Shown here piece after piece: positions 21,581 through 31,142 of a DNA stretch of 64,000 bases (its first letter is position 1; each line of letters opens with the position of its first letter). Both the position numbers and the translations under genes were made by a program. The notes beneath the pieces were generated by a model, which worked only from the letters and a program-made list of their open reading frames with translations, was not told where the DNA came from and did not search any database. The DNA lies in NCBI RefSeq assembly GCF_000250985.1, contig NW_013524648.1, positions 293,823 through 357,822 on the forward strand. The letters are read 5' to 3'. Source of the stretch: Nematocida parisii ERTm1 (Eukaryota > Microsporidia).

Positions 21581-21864
21581 CAGCGAAGTTATAAGCAGTG
21601 TGCTGTGGTAGAGGTACAGGAAGGGGAATTCATGTACGCGCTAGTGCCTTATTAAGTCGGTGCAGACTACGCAGCGGTTCTAAATGTTAGATGTACAAGC
21701 ATCAAGGGAAAAAGTAACATGCGTCGAATTACCTAATAAAAAGATTGGAGCATAATCTAACCCATATGGCTCCCCCGAAGGGATGTGATAGTAGAAGACC
21801 CCGCCCGAGTGTCGAATTGTCGGGTTCTCCTGCACCTCTCAGCACACCACTTATAACTTCACTG
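21581..21864 (-). ncRNA. Structured RNA candidate closed by a 36-bp helix, class unidentified
   Basis: The segment 21581-21620 pairs with 21829-21864 over 36 positions, apart from a 4-nt bulge (tggt, 21606-21609). There are four imperfect positions. Every one is a C/A or A/C mismatch on the plus strand, which becomes a G-U wobble if the minus strand is transcribed, so I place the RNA on the minus strand. The roughly 208-nt interior holds smaller hairpins, for example cccga/tcggg around 21805-21825 and tccc-ccgaa-ggga around 21771-21783. A 284-nt RNA with a long closing helix and a branched tip resembles SRP RNA, or RNase P/MRP. I could not identify the diagnostic SRP helix 8 or the P4 core. 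A miniature inverted-repeat element is an alternative. Confidence 0.5.
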
Positions 21865-21903
21865 CACCAGAAAGAGAAGCAGCTCTCCGGGACACTGAAA
21901 CTC

Positions 21904-22574
21904 AGAATGCGAGGCCTTTAAATACCTTCAAAAAATAATTAATTTGTCTAAGTATGGTAGAGAGACATGCACTATACGCATCTAGATCCATTTAAATTAA
22001 ACTTAAGGGCAATTGCATGAATTAGAAGGATCTATCCCAAGAATAGACTAAATATACAACAATATATCGGTGTATAGGCATATTAAAAGGAGTGTTTACA
22101 GAGAGTGTGCAGTAAGGCTGGTTAACTTAGACGTATTCCTAGTATATCAAGTGTTATAGTGACAAATAAGTAATAGATATACTCTGTTCTGTGATATATT
22201 TATATAAACAATAAGACTAATATAATTAGAATTGGATTGGCATGTAAACATTCATTTATTCTATTGTATATTATCCTGTTCTGCTGTAATTAGTCTAAGA
22301 GAATAAAAGTGATAGTAAGCTCTTGTGGTGTTGTTTTGTTGCTATTAATTATATATATATTTATTAGTATAATTTTACTTTACTTTAATATTTTTATAAG
22401 AAAGAAATGTCTTCACATGATTTTAATTATAATAATATTCTGGGTATAGATTTAAAATATTTAAAATATGAAATTATATAGTAACGCAATATAAATAGAA
22501 GTGTTAAGAAAGAAAGCATTCTATTAAGATATAAATATAAAAGATTTTTTATTATCGCTAGAAATCAATACTAC
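21904..22574. repeat. 671-bp duplicated segment, copy 1
   Basis: Starts agaatgcgaggcctttaaat and runs to the edge of the N gap. It aligns along its whole length with 22595-23265, with a few percent substitutions, a cluster of changes near 22320-22338, and small indels. It ends exactly at the gap. Confidence 0.95.
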
Positions 22575-22594
22575 NNNNNNNNNNNNNNNNNNNN
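22575..22594. other. Assembly gap of 20 N
   Basis: Twenty unknown bases precisely between two copies of the same 671-bp sequence; probably a nominal scaffold join. Confidence 0.99.
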
Positions 22595-23265
22595 AGAATG
22601 CGAGGCCTTTAAATACCTTCAAAAATAATTAATTTGTCTAAGTATAGTAGAGAGACATGCATTATACGCATCTAGATCCATTTAAATTAAATTTAAGGGC
22701 AATTGCATGAATTAGAAGGATCTATCCCAAGAATAGACTAAATATACAACAATATATCGGTGTATAGGCATATTAAAAAGAGTGTTTACAGAGAGTGGGC
22801 AGTAAGACTGGTTACACTTAGACGTATTCCTGGTATATCAAGTGTTATAGTGGCAAATAAGTAATAGATATACTCTGTTCTGTGATATATTTATATAAAC
22901 AATAAGACTAATATAATTAGAATTGGATTGGCATGTAAACATTCATTTATTCTATTGTATATTATCCTGTTCTGCTGTAATTAGTCTAAGAGAATAAAAG
23001 TGATAATAAGTTCTAGTAATATCATTTTGTTGCTATTAATTATATGTATATTTATTAGTATAATTTTACTTTACTTTAATATTTTTATAAGAAAGAAATG
23101 TTTTCACATGATTTTAATTATAATAATATTCTGGGTATAGATTTAAAATATTTAAAATATGAAATTATATAGTAACGCAATATAAATAGAAGTGTTAAGA
23201 AAGAAAGCATTCTATTAAGATATAAATATAAAAGATTTTTTATTATCGCCAGAAACCAATACTAC
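22595..23265. repeat. 671-bp duplicated segment, copy 2
   Basis: Starts exactly at the gap with the same bases as copy 1 and continues into unique sequence after 23265. The pattern fits two contig ends that overlap but were not merged because they differ slightly. Confidence 0.95.
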
Positions 23266-23816
23266 TTTAATATATATTTAAACTATTTGATAACCCCATA
23301 AACTATATGATTTAAACCATTGGTATATGTTAAATATTACTTAAACAGAACTATTTTATGTCTATTTAAGATTTTTAGCTTCTAAAATATCTGCTAGATT
23401 TAGTATAAGGCCATTCTAATTCATTAAGGAGTATTTAATAATATGAATATTATAGGTATTATGCTAGTAGAGTGGCAGAATATGCAATTGTTGTATAATA
23501 AACCAAACTATACAATAATTGTGGAAACAGCACAGATTAAAAGCTAATTAGAAATAGACAAAACTGGTGCATTAAATAGAAATTTATGCAGGAATACACT
23601 CAAATAACCAAAAATGCATAGGGAATGCTAATAATAAGAGCAAAAAAGTGAATAATTATTTTAGTAGGTTTTATTTCTTACTGTATTAATGCATGCTGGG
23701 CGTATAAATAGCTCTAAATATACTAGAGGTTTGTGCAACATACTATAATAACGCAGAGAGCATTCAAGAAAATATGACAGTAGATAGATTTATTAGATTT
23801 TAAATTACGGCATATC
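23266..23816. other. AT-rich intergenic region 3' of beta-tubulin
   Basis: No gene seen. Confidence 0.5.
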
Positions 23817-25136
23817 TTATGCATGAACGCCATAATCCTCTTCATCCACAGTTGCATCCTGGTACTGCTGGTACTCACTGTATAAATCGTTCATGTTGGA
23901 TTCTGCTTCAGTAAACTCCATTTCATCCATACCCTCACCGGTATACCAGTGCAAGAAAGCCTTCTTTCTGAACATAAGACTGAACTGATCGCTGATTCTC
24001 TTGAACAGCTCCTGGATTGCAGTGCTGTTTCCAATGAATGTTGAAGACATTTCAAGGCCTGTTGGGGAGATGTCACACACAGAGGTCTTCACATTATGGG
24101 GAATCCACTCCACAAAGTTTGCAAAATTCTTTCTCTGTATGCCAAGCATCTGCTCGTCCACATCCTTCATTGACATCTTACCTCTGAACATTGCTGCTAC
24201 TGTCAGGTATCTTCCCTTTGTTGGGTCGCATGCTGCCATCATGTTCTTTGGACTGAACATCTGCTGGGTCAAGTCTGAGACTGAAGTAGCCCTGTAGGCG
24301 GTAGATCCCTGTGCAGTCAGAGGAGCAAATCCTACCATAAAGAAGTGTAACCTTGGGAAAGGTATCATATTAACAGCAAGCTTTCTCAGATCTGCATTGA
24401 GCTGTCCAGGGAATCTAAGAGTTGTAGTAATTCCACTCATCACAACAGAAACAAGTCTGTTCAAGTCATTGTATCCAGGGTTGGGCAGCTTTAAAGTGTT
24501 AAAGCAAATGTCGTATAGCGCTTCATTGTCTATACAGAATGTTTCGTCACTGTTTTCAACCAGCTGGTGAATACTCAAAGTTGCATTGTATGGCTCAACC
24601 ACGGTGTCACTTACCTTGGGAGAAGGCACCACACTGAAAGTACACATCATTCTTTCTGGGTACTCTTCTCTTATTTTGCTGATTAGAAGTGTTCCCATAC
24701 CTGCTCCAGTTCCTCCACCAAGTGAGTGGGTGACCTGGAATCCTTGCAGGCAGTCGCAGTTTTCTGCCTCTTTTCTAATTACATCCATTACAGAGTCAAC
24801 CAATTCTGCACCTTCTGTGTAGTGTCCCTTTGCCCAGTTATTTCCAGCTCCAGACTGCCCGTGTATAAAGTTGTCTGGCCTGTACAGCTTGCCGTATGCA
24901 CTCTCTTTTATTACTTCCATTGTACCTGGTTCTAGGTCTACTAAAACTGCTCTTGGCACATATTTTCCACTGGATGATTCATTGTAGTAAACAGAAGCCC
25001 TGTCCAGCTGGTATGAGTTGGCTCCTACGTAGACTCCGTCTCCATTTATTCCATGTTCATCACTTATTACCTCCCAGAATTTGGATCCAATTTGGTTACC
25101 ACACTGACCTGTTTGTAAATGTACGATTTCCCTCAT
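23817..25136 (-). CDS. TUB2: Beta-tubulin
   Basis: Structural subunit of microtubules (spindle; target of benzimidazoles). The full 439-residue length is present. It begins with MREI, the tetrapeptide used in tubulin mRNA autoregulation in other eukaryotes. The nucleotide-binding signature [10 protein letters not shown] lies near residue 140, and the C-terminal tail is short and acidic (DEEDYGVHA). The start is fixed by [17 protein letters not shown]. The ATG lies 58 bp from the divergently transcribed sedlin-like gene, so the two share a very short promoter region. Base composition is more GC-rich than the flanks, as for a highly expressed conserved gene. Confidence 0.99.
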   Translation of the reverse strand: MREIVHLQTGQCGNQIGSKFWEVISDEHGINGDGVYVGANSYQLDRASVYYNESSSGKYVPRAVLVDLEPGTMEVIKESAYGKLYRPDNFIHGQSGAGNNWAKGHYTEGAELVDSVMDVIRKEAENCDCLQGFQVTHSLGGGTGAGMGTLLISKIREEYPERMMCTFSVVPSPKVSDTVVEPYNATLSIHQLVENSDETFCIDNEALYDICFNTLKLPNPGYNDLNRLVSVVMSGITTTLRFPGQLNADLRKLAVNMIPFPRLHFFMVGFAPLTAQGSTAYRATSVSDLTQQMFSPKNMMAACDPTKGRYLTVAAMFRGKMSMKDVDEQMLGIQRKNFANFVEWIPHNVKTSVCDISPTGLEMSSTFIGNSTAIQELFKRISDQFSLMFRKKAFLHWYTGEGMDEMEFTEAESNMNDLYSEYQQYQDATVDEEDYGVHA

Positions 25137-25194
25137 GTATTAACAGGGGTGAATTTATAAGAAAATAATAAATAAAAAATAGAGAGGAGTAATC

Positions 25195-25512
25195 ATGCCA
25201 TCTATGTACACAGCAGTATACAGTCATAAGAATGCTATGATGTATGAGTCAGAAGCAGCGGGAATAAGCCGAATGCTGGTGCACTCCGCAGTAGAAATAA
25301 TGAGCTGCGAAATAAAAGAGAGGAAAGAGCACCTCTTTATCAAAATAATAGAGTATAATGGGTTAAAGGTAAGTGGCCTACTCCTAGAGAATGGGTATAG
25401 AGTCCTATGTGTCTTCCAAAGTGGGGAAAGTGAAAAAAAAGAAATGGAAGAGGTTGGAAATCTGTTTAGGCAGAAGGTATTACAAGGAGAATTTAATCGA
25501 TTTGAATTTTAA
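25195..25512 (+). CDS. Sedlin/Trs20-like TRAPP subunit (longin fold), tentative
   Basis: A 105-residue protein. The pattern of YTAVYSHKNAMMYESE, then MLVHSAVEIM, then LFIKIIEYNGLKVSGLLLENGYRVLCVF, and a C-terminal amphipathic helix before NRFEF, matches the order of segments in sedlin (TRAPPC2/Trs20). Sedlin is a longin-fold subunit of TRAPP tethering complexes in ER-Golgi traffic. Yeast and human proteins are 140-175 residues; the missing part would be a loop near residue 20. The ATG at 25195 is the only sensible start. It lies 6 bp upstream of SAC1 on the same strand, an extremely tight spacing. Another longin protein is possible. Confidence 0.6.
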   Translation: MPSMYTAVYSHKNAMMYESEAAGISRMLVHSAVEIMSCEIKERKEHLFIKIIEYNGLKVSGLLLENGYRVLCVFQSGESEKKEMEEVGNLFRQKVLQGEFNRFEF

Positions 25513-25518
25513 TTTGTT

Positions 25519-27228
25519 ATGCTGGGAACGCACATAAATTATATACAGGAAAAGCCGGAGATGGTAGAGCTAACGGCAGTGCTAAGCGGCAAAGAGGGAT
25601 CCTTTTCTGAGGAAGGTACTCTTGTGCAGGTAATTGAAAAAAGGCATAATAAGAAGGCAAAAAGACAGAGTATAGGGAAGAGTCGTGGTATAACAGTCCG
25701 AGAAAAGGCAAAGAGCATTAGCAATTCACCGTTAAATATTTTAGAAGAGAGCAGAAGCAGACAAAAGACACAATTTAGTGGTATTTTTGGAGAAATAGAT
25801 ATTAATGACGGAACATACTTAGTCTATGTGAAGGAGAGCAGAGTGGTTGGAGAGATAAAAGGAGAAAAGGTATACGAAGCACTTGATTGTGGGAGCATAT
25901 GCATTGACGGCTTGGAAGATCCAATGATAAAAGGCGTGTTTACTGAGTTTTTCAAAATACCAGGAATGTTCTTCTCCAAGTATAATTTAGGAAATGCAGG
26001 CTCATCTGTTAAAGAAAACACAGACTTTATTTACAACTTTATTCCTTTATCGAAGTTTAGACAGAATAATCCCGATGCAAGTATGTTTGGGATTGAGCTA
26101 ATACAGGGTTTTTTTGGGCAATGTGCTCTTTCGGGGAAGGTGAATCTCATGTGCACACTTATAAGCCGGCGGTCGTGGAGAAATGCAGGGACACGCTACT
26201 ATGCTAGAGGATCGGACCCTAATGGAGATGCAGCCAACACGGTAGAAACGCTCTTAATTGCCGAGGGAGAAGAGGATAACAAGCCGATTCAGCGGGAATT
26301 TATACAGTGCAGAGGGTCAATTCCATTATCCTGGGAGCAGAAAATAAATTTGTCATACAAGCCACCCATTAGAATGGGGAGCTGCGATGTAAGCAGGCAC
26401 TTATTCTCAAAGCACTTAGGCGTTCTGCAGCGAAGGTATGGTAGATACTTTTTTGTCACACTGCTAGACATCAAGGGACATGAAAAAGAACTTAACAGCA
26501 AATTTACAAATGCGCTCAAGGAGACAGGCTGTAAATATTTAGCAGTAGACTACCATAAAATGGTCAAGAGCACAGAGGAAAAAAAGCAGTTCAAAAAAAG
26601 TCTGAAGGAGATACTTTCAAATAGATGCATAATACGGACAAACTGCGTTGACTGCCTGGATAGAACCAATGTAGTTCAATCACAACTTGCCAAGATACGT
26701 CTGGTAGAGTTGTTAGGGCTAAAGGAGTTTTCTAGCAATAATGACGTTTTAGACATCGATGACTATTTAAATGAAAGCTCAATTAAAAAGTTTGGGCAGC
26801 TCTGGAATAGCAATGCAAATATGTTATCAATGCAGTACACAGGAACATCTGCACTGAAAAACGACTTGACGGAGCACGGGGTAAGAACCATAAAAGGGCT
26901 AATACAAGATGCAATAAGCAGCGGAAAGAGGTATGTAAACAACAATTTCACCGATGGCAGGATGCAGGAGATTATTGAAGTTATTACCGGAGTACGGCAG
27001 ACTCTGGGAAACTGTATTAGGGGGGATAGAAAGATTGAAATCTATGTAGCTATCTGGGCAGTGATTATTTACTGTCTATATAGGCGCAGCACTAGTGCAG
27101 GGACAGCAGGGCTAGTTTGTTTTATACTTCTGTTTAGAAGTGCACTCTTTTTCTGCCTGTCATTTCCATCTCCCCTTACAGCAACTAAAAGCCGAATAAG
27201 CGAAAAGCCAAATGCGTCTACGTTATAG
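25519..27228 (+). CDS. SAC1: SAC1-type phosphoinositide phosphatase
   Basis: Integral ER/Golgi lipid phosphatase acting mainly on PI4P. The SAC N-domain begins around residue 95 with FSGIFGEIDINDGTYLVYV. The catalytic CX5R(T) motif is NCVDCLDRTN with the nucleophilic Cys at 376. The conserved YYARGSDPNGDAANTVET and RGSIPLSWEQ segments precede it. Two hydrophobic helices near the C-terminus (about 510-528 and 533-553) match the hairpin anchor of Sac1. At 569 residues it is slightly shorter than yeast Sac1 (623). The first 90 residues, rich in Lys/Ser, are poorly conserved. The start ATG is at 25519, 6 bp after the preceding stop. Confidence 0.93.
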   Translation: MLGTHINYIQEKPEMVELTAVLSGKEGSFSEEGTLVQVIEKRHNKKAKRQSIGKSRGITVREKAKSISNSPLNILEESRSRQKTQFSGIFGEIDINDGTYLVYVKESRVVGEIKGEKVYEALDCGSICIDGLEDPMIKGVFTEFFKIPGMFFSKYNLGNAGSSVKENTDFIYNFIPLSKFRQNNPDASMFGIELIQGFFGQCALSGKVNLMCTLISRRSWRNAGTRYYARGSDPNGDAANTVETLLIAEGEEDNKPIQREFIQCRGSIPLSWEQKINLSYKPPIRMGSCDVSRHLFSKHLGVLQRRYGRYFFVTLLDIKGHEKELNSKFTNALKETGCKYLAVDYHKMVKSTEEKKQFKKSLKEILSNRCIIRTNCVDCLDRTNVVQSQLAKIRLVELLGLKEFSSNNDVLDIDDYLNESSIKKFGQLWNSNANMLSMQYTGTSALKNDLTEHGVRTIKGLIQDAISSGKRYVNNNFTDGRMQEIIEVITGVRQTLGNCIRGDRKIEIYVAIWAVIIYCLYRRSTSAGTAGLVCFILLFRSALFFCLSFPSPLTATKSRISEKPNASTL

Positions 27229-27519
27229 AGATTGAATAAAAACAAACATGGAACTAGTTTAGTACGCTTTAATCTATAAAAATCTGTTTTCAATGTTCAA
27301 TTTAGCTACAAATCAGATATTAGCATAGAAAGCATCTCCCCTAATATTCTTATAATGATTTTAGAACTGGAGATTTATTAAATAACCCATCTACTCTTAT
27401 AATCGCGTATATATGAGCACATTAACACGGCAAAAGAAATGGTACTTTTTGTTAAAATATTACATGAATTATTATACTCGTATGCCTATCTTAATTTAGG
27501 GGCGCTTACCACAGATTGA
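27229..27519. other. Intergenic region 3' of SAC1
   Basis: No gene. Around 27364-27390 a stretch resembles part of the downstream relic (ctggagatttattaaa, also at 27699), suggesting a second, more decayed fragment of the same element. Confidence 0.4.
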
Positions 27520-27833
27520 GAGTGGTGTAAATGCGATAATGTAAAGACTGATGATAAAAACGAAAATATAGCAAGGAAAGTAATTAAAAATACTTCTGTC
27601 ACAACAATGGATTCCCTCCATCAGAATATTATTTAAAGAGCATTAAAACTATATGCAATCCATGCATAAGAGAGTATAATAAATCAGTGGTAGAATCTGG
27701 AGATTTATTAAATTCAAATAACCCTGCTGTACTCACACATAAAGACTTAGCTCTTATAAACAACATGCGCGGATATGAATATTCATTCACAAAATGTTTA
27801 CTAATATATTATTTTATTCAGGAAATGCGATAA
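27520..27833 (+). pseudogene. Relic of a zinc-ribbon-like protein
   Basis: Two overlapping plus-strand frames read as one broken coding sequence. The first (27520-about 27595) gives EWCKCDNVKTDDKNENIARK. After a one-base shift, the second continues to taa at 27831-27833 with FCHNNGFPPSEYYLKSIKTI, CNPCIREYNKS and NNPAVLTHKDLALINNMRGY. The C-x2-C pairs and spacing suggest a zinc ribbon. Similar Cys pairs followed by an NN-P-x-L-x-x-L block occur near the N-terminus of some Helitron-encoded proteins, but that is only a resemblance. No usable start is seen. Either a degraded transposon fragment or a broken host gene. Confidence 0.35.
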
Positions 27834-28349
27834 ATATAAAATAATACAGTACTGTAGCTCCTCTTTAACCAAACCAAATCCAGCCAAATTAATAGCAGGC
27901 AATTATTTATAGTCTAAAATTGCTTCTATGCATTACTTTTAGAAGTAGTTTAATTATTTTACAATAGTAGAGAAATAATAAAATAAATACGTAATAAAAA
28001 TAAATTTAGTCGATATATTCACATAGCACAGTAAATAGACAATAAACACCACACCAAGCCCATATTTAATCATAATTATGAACAAGTGATAATAAACATA
28101 TAATTAGCAGAATAATCATAAAGATAAAGGAAATTCAAAGAAGAAAATAAAACTTTGATTTTCTGGGTATATTTAGAGTATTACAATTATTAAGTATGTA
28201 ATATTGCTTCTAGCATTGGAATATAGCATAATATACAGTATGATATGAAAATTAGTATAATATACCAATGACTGTGCACTAAGTATTTAGAGTTATTTAT
28301 TGGTCTATTGAAACATATACATAGTAGAATAGTCTCTCCTGATATACTG
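27834..28349. other. AT-rich intergenic region
   Basis: No gene seen. The first ATG of the next gene is at 28350; an in-frame TTG at 28308 is a less likely start. Confidence 0.45.
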
Positions 28350-28880
28350 ATGCATGTTGGGATGAAAATAATACCAAAATCAACATCTATTTTAGTGGGT
28401 GTTATAAAGTATGGAGTAAGTGCAATACAGGCCGCGGTAGTAAGAGCATTGGTGCACAAACATGTTGAGCCCGTTATAACTGATAATATAATAACGCCTG
28501 CTATTGAATACGCAACTAATACAAATATATTCAAAACAGTGGCAACATACGTATTAACAACTATAGGAGCACAGGGCGTTTGTCTATCTGGCGCAGGCAC
28601 AATGGATAAAATAGGTGCCCACATAACGAATACTATGAACTCATCCGTTTTGGGGATGTACTATCACGCAGCCAAGAACTCCTGCAGTATTTTTAAAAGT
28701 ATGTTTATAATACTGCCACTGTTCCTAGTAATGTACTATGCCATATCAAATACTATCATAATACGGCATATTTATAAAAATAAGAAAAATTATGCCACAA
28801 CAATCAGCCTAGGCTGTGGTATAGCACTTCTTGGTATCTTAGGGTCATATTACTACTGCTTCTATAAGAACAAATGCTAA
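28350..28880 (+). CDS. Hypothetical membrane protein
   Basis: A 176-residue protein from the ATG at 28350. A moderately hydrophobic, Ala/Val/Ile-rich N-terminal half contains VLTTIGAQGVCLSGAGTM. Two strong transmembrane segments follow (about residues 117-135, MFIILPLFLVMYYAI, and 150-168, SLGCGIALLGILGSYYY). The tail is short and basic. I recognise no family. It overlaps the following small membrane-protein frame by 7 nt, suggesting a joint transcript. Confidence 0.6.
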   Translation: MHVGMKIIPKSTSILVGVIKYGVSAIQAAVVRALVHKHVEPVITDNIITPAIEYATNTNIFKTVATYVLTTIGAQGVCLSGAGTMDKIGAHITNTMNSSVLGMYYHAAKNSCSIFKSMFIILPLFLVMYYAISNTIIIRHIYKNKKNYATTISLGCGIALLGILGSYYYCFYKNKC

Positions 28881-29143
28881 TCCACATATTTCCTGCACTA
28901 ATAAGAAACCTTCCTTTTTTATTACAGATGAATATAATATTATTTTATATATATGGAATAGTTGAGCTGAATGTGCTAATAAGAGCCATTACTAACCAAA
29001 GACAGGAAAATGAAAATTATTTATTCAATGCATTTCAAGCATTTCTTATAGGCGTATCACTCATAATTATAACCACATACGGTATTTCAGTAGGATGGGT
29101 ATACTTTGCAACTATAAAACCTGCATTGTTATCCTTCGTATAG
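28874..29143 (+). CDS. Small hypothetical two-helix membrane protein
   Basis: 89 residues with two hydrophobic segments (about 11-35 and 55-80) joined by a polar NQRQENENY loop. The first ATG (28874) overlaps the upstream stop by 7 nt. A second ATG at 28928 would remove the overlap and part of the first helix. Coding status rests on the tandem arrangement and regular hydrophobic pattern only. Confidence 0.45.
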   Translation: MLIHIFPALIRNLPFLLQMNIILFYIYGIVELNVLIRAITNQRQENENYLFNAFQAFLIGVSLIIITTYGISVGWVYFATIKPALLSFV

Positions 29144-29284
29144 AAATATTCTGCTGCTGTATATAATTACATTGTTTATTAAGTAATTCCAACTGTATTT
29201 ATTGCCAATTCATATTACCTATTAATTAAATGTCTATTCATATGTTTATCATATAAATATAAATATTCTATTTTTTTCTTTGTT

Positions 29285-29806
29285 ATGAATAGATCAAGCG
29301 AAATTGAGTTGCTTACATGGATTAAAGGCATACTTTCACTGAAGATAAATGAAAAAACAGAGAACCTAATGGACTTGCTAGCAGATGGGATGGTTTTATG
29401 CAATCTCATAAACGCATTTATTCCTAACAAATGCAAAGCAAAGCAATCTTCTATTGTATTTAAGAAAATGGAGAACATTGACATGTTCTTAAGGGCGGCA
29501 AAGGAAATAGGTGTATTAGACAGCGAGCTGTTCCAGACTGTAGATTTGGTACAAGAAGACCGAAGAAACCCAAAGCAGGTTGCAATATGCCTGTACTCTC
29601 TTAGCAGAAACTTAAAAAGACAATTCCCAAATTCGAAATTTAAAATAATTGGACCTAAGCTAGCAAATCCAAACATTCGAGAATTTACACAGGAACAACT
29701 GGATATGGGAAAGAAAATAATAAGTGTTCAAATGGGAACAAACAAAGGAGCAAATCAGTCTGGACATGGAACTGGTGTAAGGCAAATAACCCCAGGATAT
29801 GAATAA
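29285..29806 (+). CDS. SCP1: Calponin/transgelin-like actin-binding protein
   Basis: Predicted actin-bundling protein of the calponin/transgelin type (yeast Scp1). One calponin-homology domain spans about residues 5-115 (ELLTWIKGIL, LADGMVLCNLINAF, IDMFLRAAKEIGV, DLVQEDRRNPKQVAICLYSL). It is followed by a single calponin-like repeat near 145-165 (QMGTNKGANQSG, then a Gly-rich end). Full-length at 173 residues (yeast 200). ATG at 29285. Cortical actin function is inferred from the family. Confidence 0.92.
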   Translation: MNRSSEIELLTWIKGILSLKINEKTENLMDLLADGMVLCNLINAFIPNKCKAKQSSIVFKKMENIDMFLRAAKEIGVLDSELFQTVDLVQEDRRNPKQVAICLYSLSRNLKRQFPNSKFKIIGPKLANPNIREFTQEQLDMGKKIISVQMGTNKGANQSGHGTGVRQITPGYE

Positions 29807-29846
29807 TATTTAATTTATTAAATATGCAATGTTTTATTTTTAGTAT

Positions 29847-30293
29847 ATGATATTAGGAAGATCTATTATTTTCTTTACGCTTTATCTTTGTTGTCTTTGG
29901 ATGGTATCTGCTGATAACTATCACTCCGAGGGCGTAAAACGCATTGTATGCAATGGATCAGAACTTAATGTAAAATGCACTGGGACTAGATGGAAAATAT
30001 CTTATCTGGGAACTGATGAATCTGTATCGATTGAAGAAACAGGCAATTCTATATACATAACAGGTGTAGAAAAAACCTTTTATCCGACGAAGTATATGGA
30101 TGGGAGTATTTTATACCCAGATGGTTATAGACTAGTTCTCCACTCAGATGTTGTATATAATGGTGTTCCCATAAAAATAATTATAATGGCTAGTGTGATA
30201 TTTTTAATTATTGCTGTGTCATTTTTATTATTCTTAAGGCTGGAAGTATTCTTTCTTAAAGAAGACAAATGGCATAGAAAATATTTTGTATGA
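29847..30293 (+). CDS. Hypothetical type I membrane protein
   Basis: 148 residues: N-terminal signal peptide (IIFFTLYLCCLWMVSA, cleavage likely near residue 22), a lumenal domain of about 85 residues with two Cys and an NGS sequon, one transmembrane helix (about 112-133, IIIMASVIFLIIAVSFLLFL), and a short basic cytosolic tail. The outline resembles small ER proteins such as PIG-X-like or TMED-like subunits, but I see no signature. The stop overlaps the start of the next gene by 4 nt (ATGA). Confidence 0.7.
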   Translation: MILGRSIIFFTLYLCCLWMVSADNYHSEGVKRIVCNGSELNVKCTGTRWKISYLGTDESVSIEETGNSIYITGVEKTFYPTKYMDGSILYPDGYRLVLHSDVVYNGVPIKIIIMASVIFLIIAVSFLLFLRLEVFFLKEDKWHRKYFV

Positions 30294-31039
30294 ATATGGA
30301 AAGGCTCCCGATTATTTCAGAAATATATGGTGATAAGAATTCTGGGAGGAGTGAGTTTTGTTATTACATGGCGCAAAATGTAAACTCATTATGGATAGAG
30401 TCGTGTAAGAGAACGTGCACTAAAACAGCAGACTCTCTTATGATAGACTTAAACAGCATGCATATATGCAAGATAGAATATGTTCATTTATTAGTAAATA
30501 AGCTAAAAACAAATGAAATTCAATGCTTTATAAAAGATCACAAGGTAAACCTTCTTGTAATTAATAATTTAGATGATTTTCTAGCTGATTGTACAGAAAG
30601 AAAATGGGAGTATGCCGAGCTGGTGAAGAATTTAAAACTTTTGTACATCACGCATTCTGTAAAAAGCATAATTATAACACAAAGCAGGCCAGAGCAGTTT
30701 AAGCCTGTAGTAATTGGCAACAGGCCCATGTGGAGCACAAGCACAGACAATAAATCTAATGAATATGCACAGGAAGAGGATGAGAGGGGTTTTGGTATAA
30801 ATATAAATATTTACAATATATTGAAAAGGTATAAAAAAGAAAAGATCCCTAAGTCAACTGCAGAGTCTGCCCTATGGAACATGTGCATGCCCACCAGATT
30901 TTATATAGAAAAAACCCCTGCTGCTGAAATACGCATTTTAAAGGTAATAAAGCCCAAACTAGCAAGCAATCCTGAATATATACTAAATGCAACCCCAACA
31001 AGAATAACCATGAAAAGAATTGAACCAAGCGACAATTAG
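30290..31039 (+). CDS. RecA/Rad51-paralogue-like protein with a degraded P-loop (tentative)
   Basis: A 249-residue protein starting at ATG 30290, or at 30296 (MERLPIISEIYG), which avoids overlapping the upstream stop. ISEIYGDKNSGRSEFCYY at the N-terminus occupies the position of a RecA-type Walker A, but the essential Lys is Arg (GxxxxGRS). KVNLLVINNLDDF fits a Walker B strand, and SIIITQSRP fits the strand following it. This order suggests a Rad51-paralogue-type ATPase core (Rad55/57 or XRCC2 group), probably with weak or no ATPase activity. The C-terminal 80 residues are basic. The assignment rests on pattern only. Confidence 0.5.
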   Translation: MNMERLPIISEIYGDKNSGRSEFCYYMAQNVNSLWIESCKRTCTKTADSLMIDLNSMHICKIEYVHLLVNKLKTNEIQCFIKDHKVNLLVINNLDDFLADCTERKWEYAELVKNLKLLYITHSVKSIIITQSRPEQFKPVVIGNRPMWSTSTDNKSNEYAQEEDERGFGININIYNILKRYKKEKIPKSTAESALWNMCMPTRFYIEKTPAAEIRILKVIKPKLASNPEYILNATPTRITMKRIEPSDN

Positions 31040-31142
31040 TCTGTACAATACTCTAAGGATGCAATATACTGCAGGATACCTATTCTTTTGTAAATTTGGG
31101 AAGTTTAGTTTTAAATATAAATAAAATATATTTTTATAGTGG

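Noticed and set aside
28190-28624. Minus-strand 144-residue hydrophobic frame
   Set aside because: Antisense to the plus-strand membrane protein, whose ATG and tandem overlap with the next frame make it the better choice.
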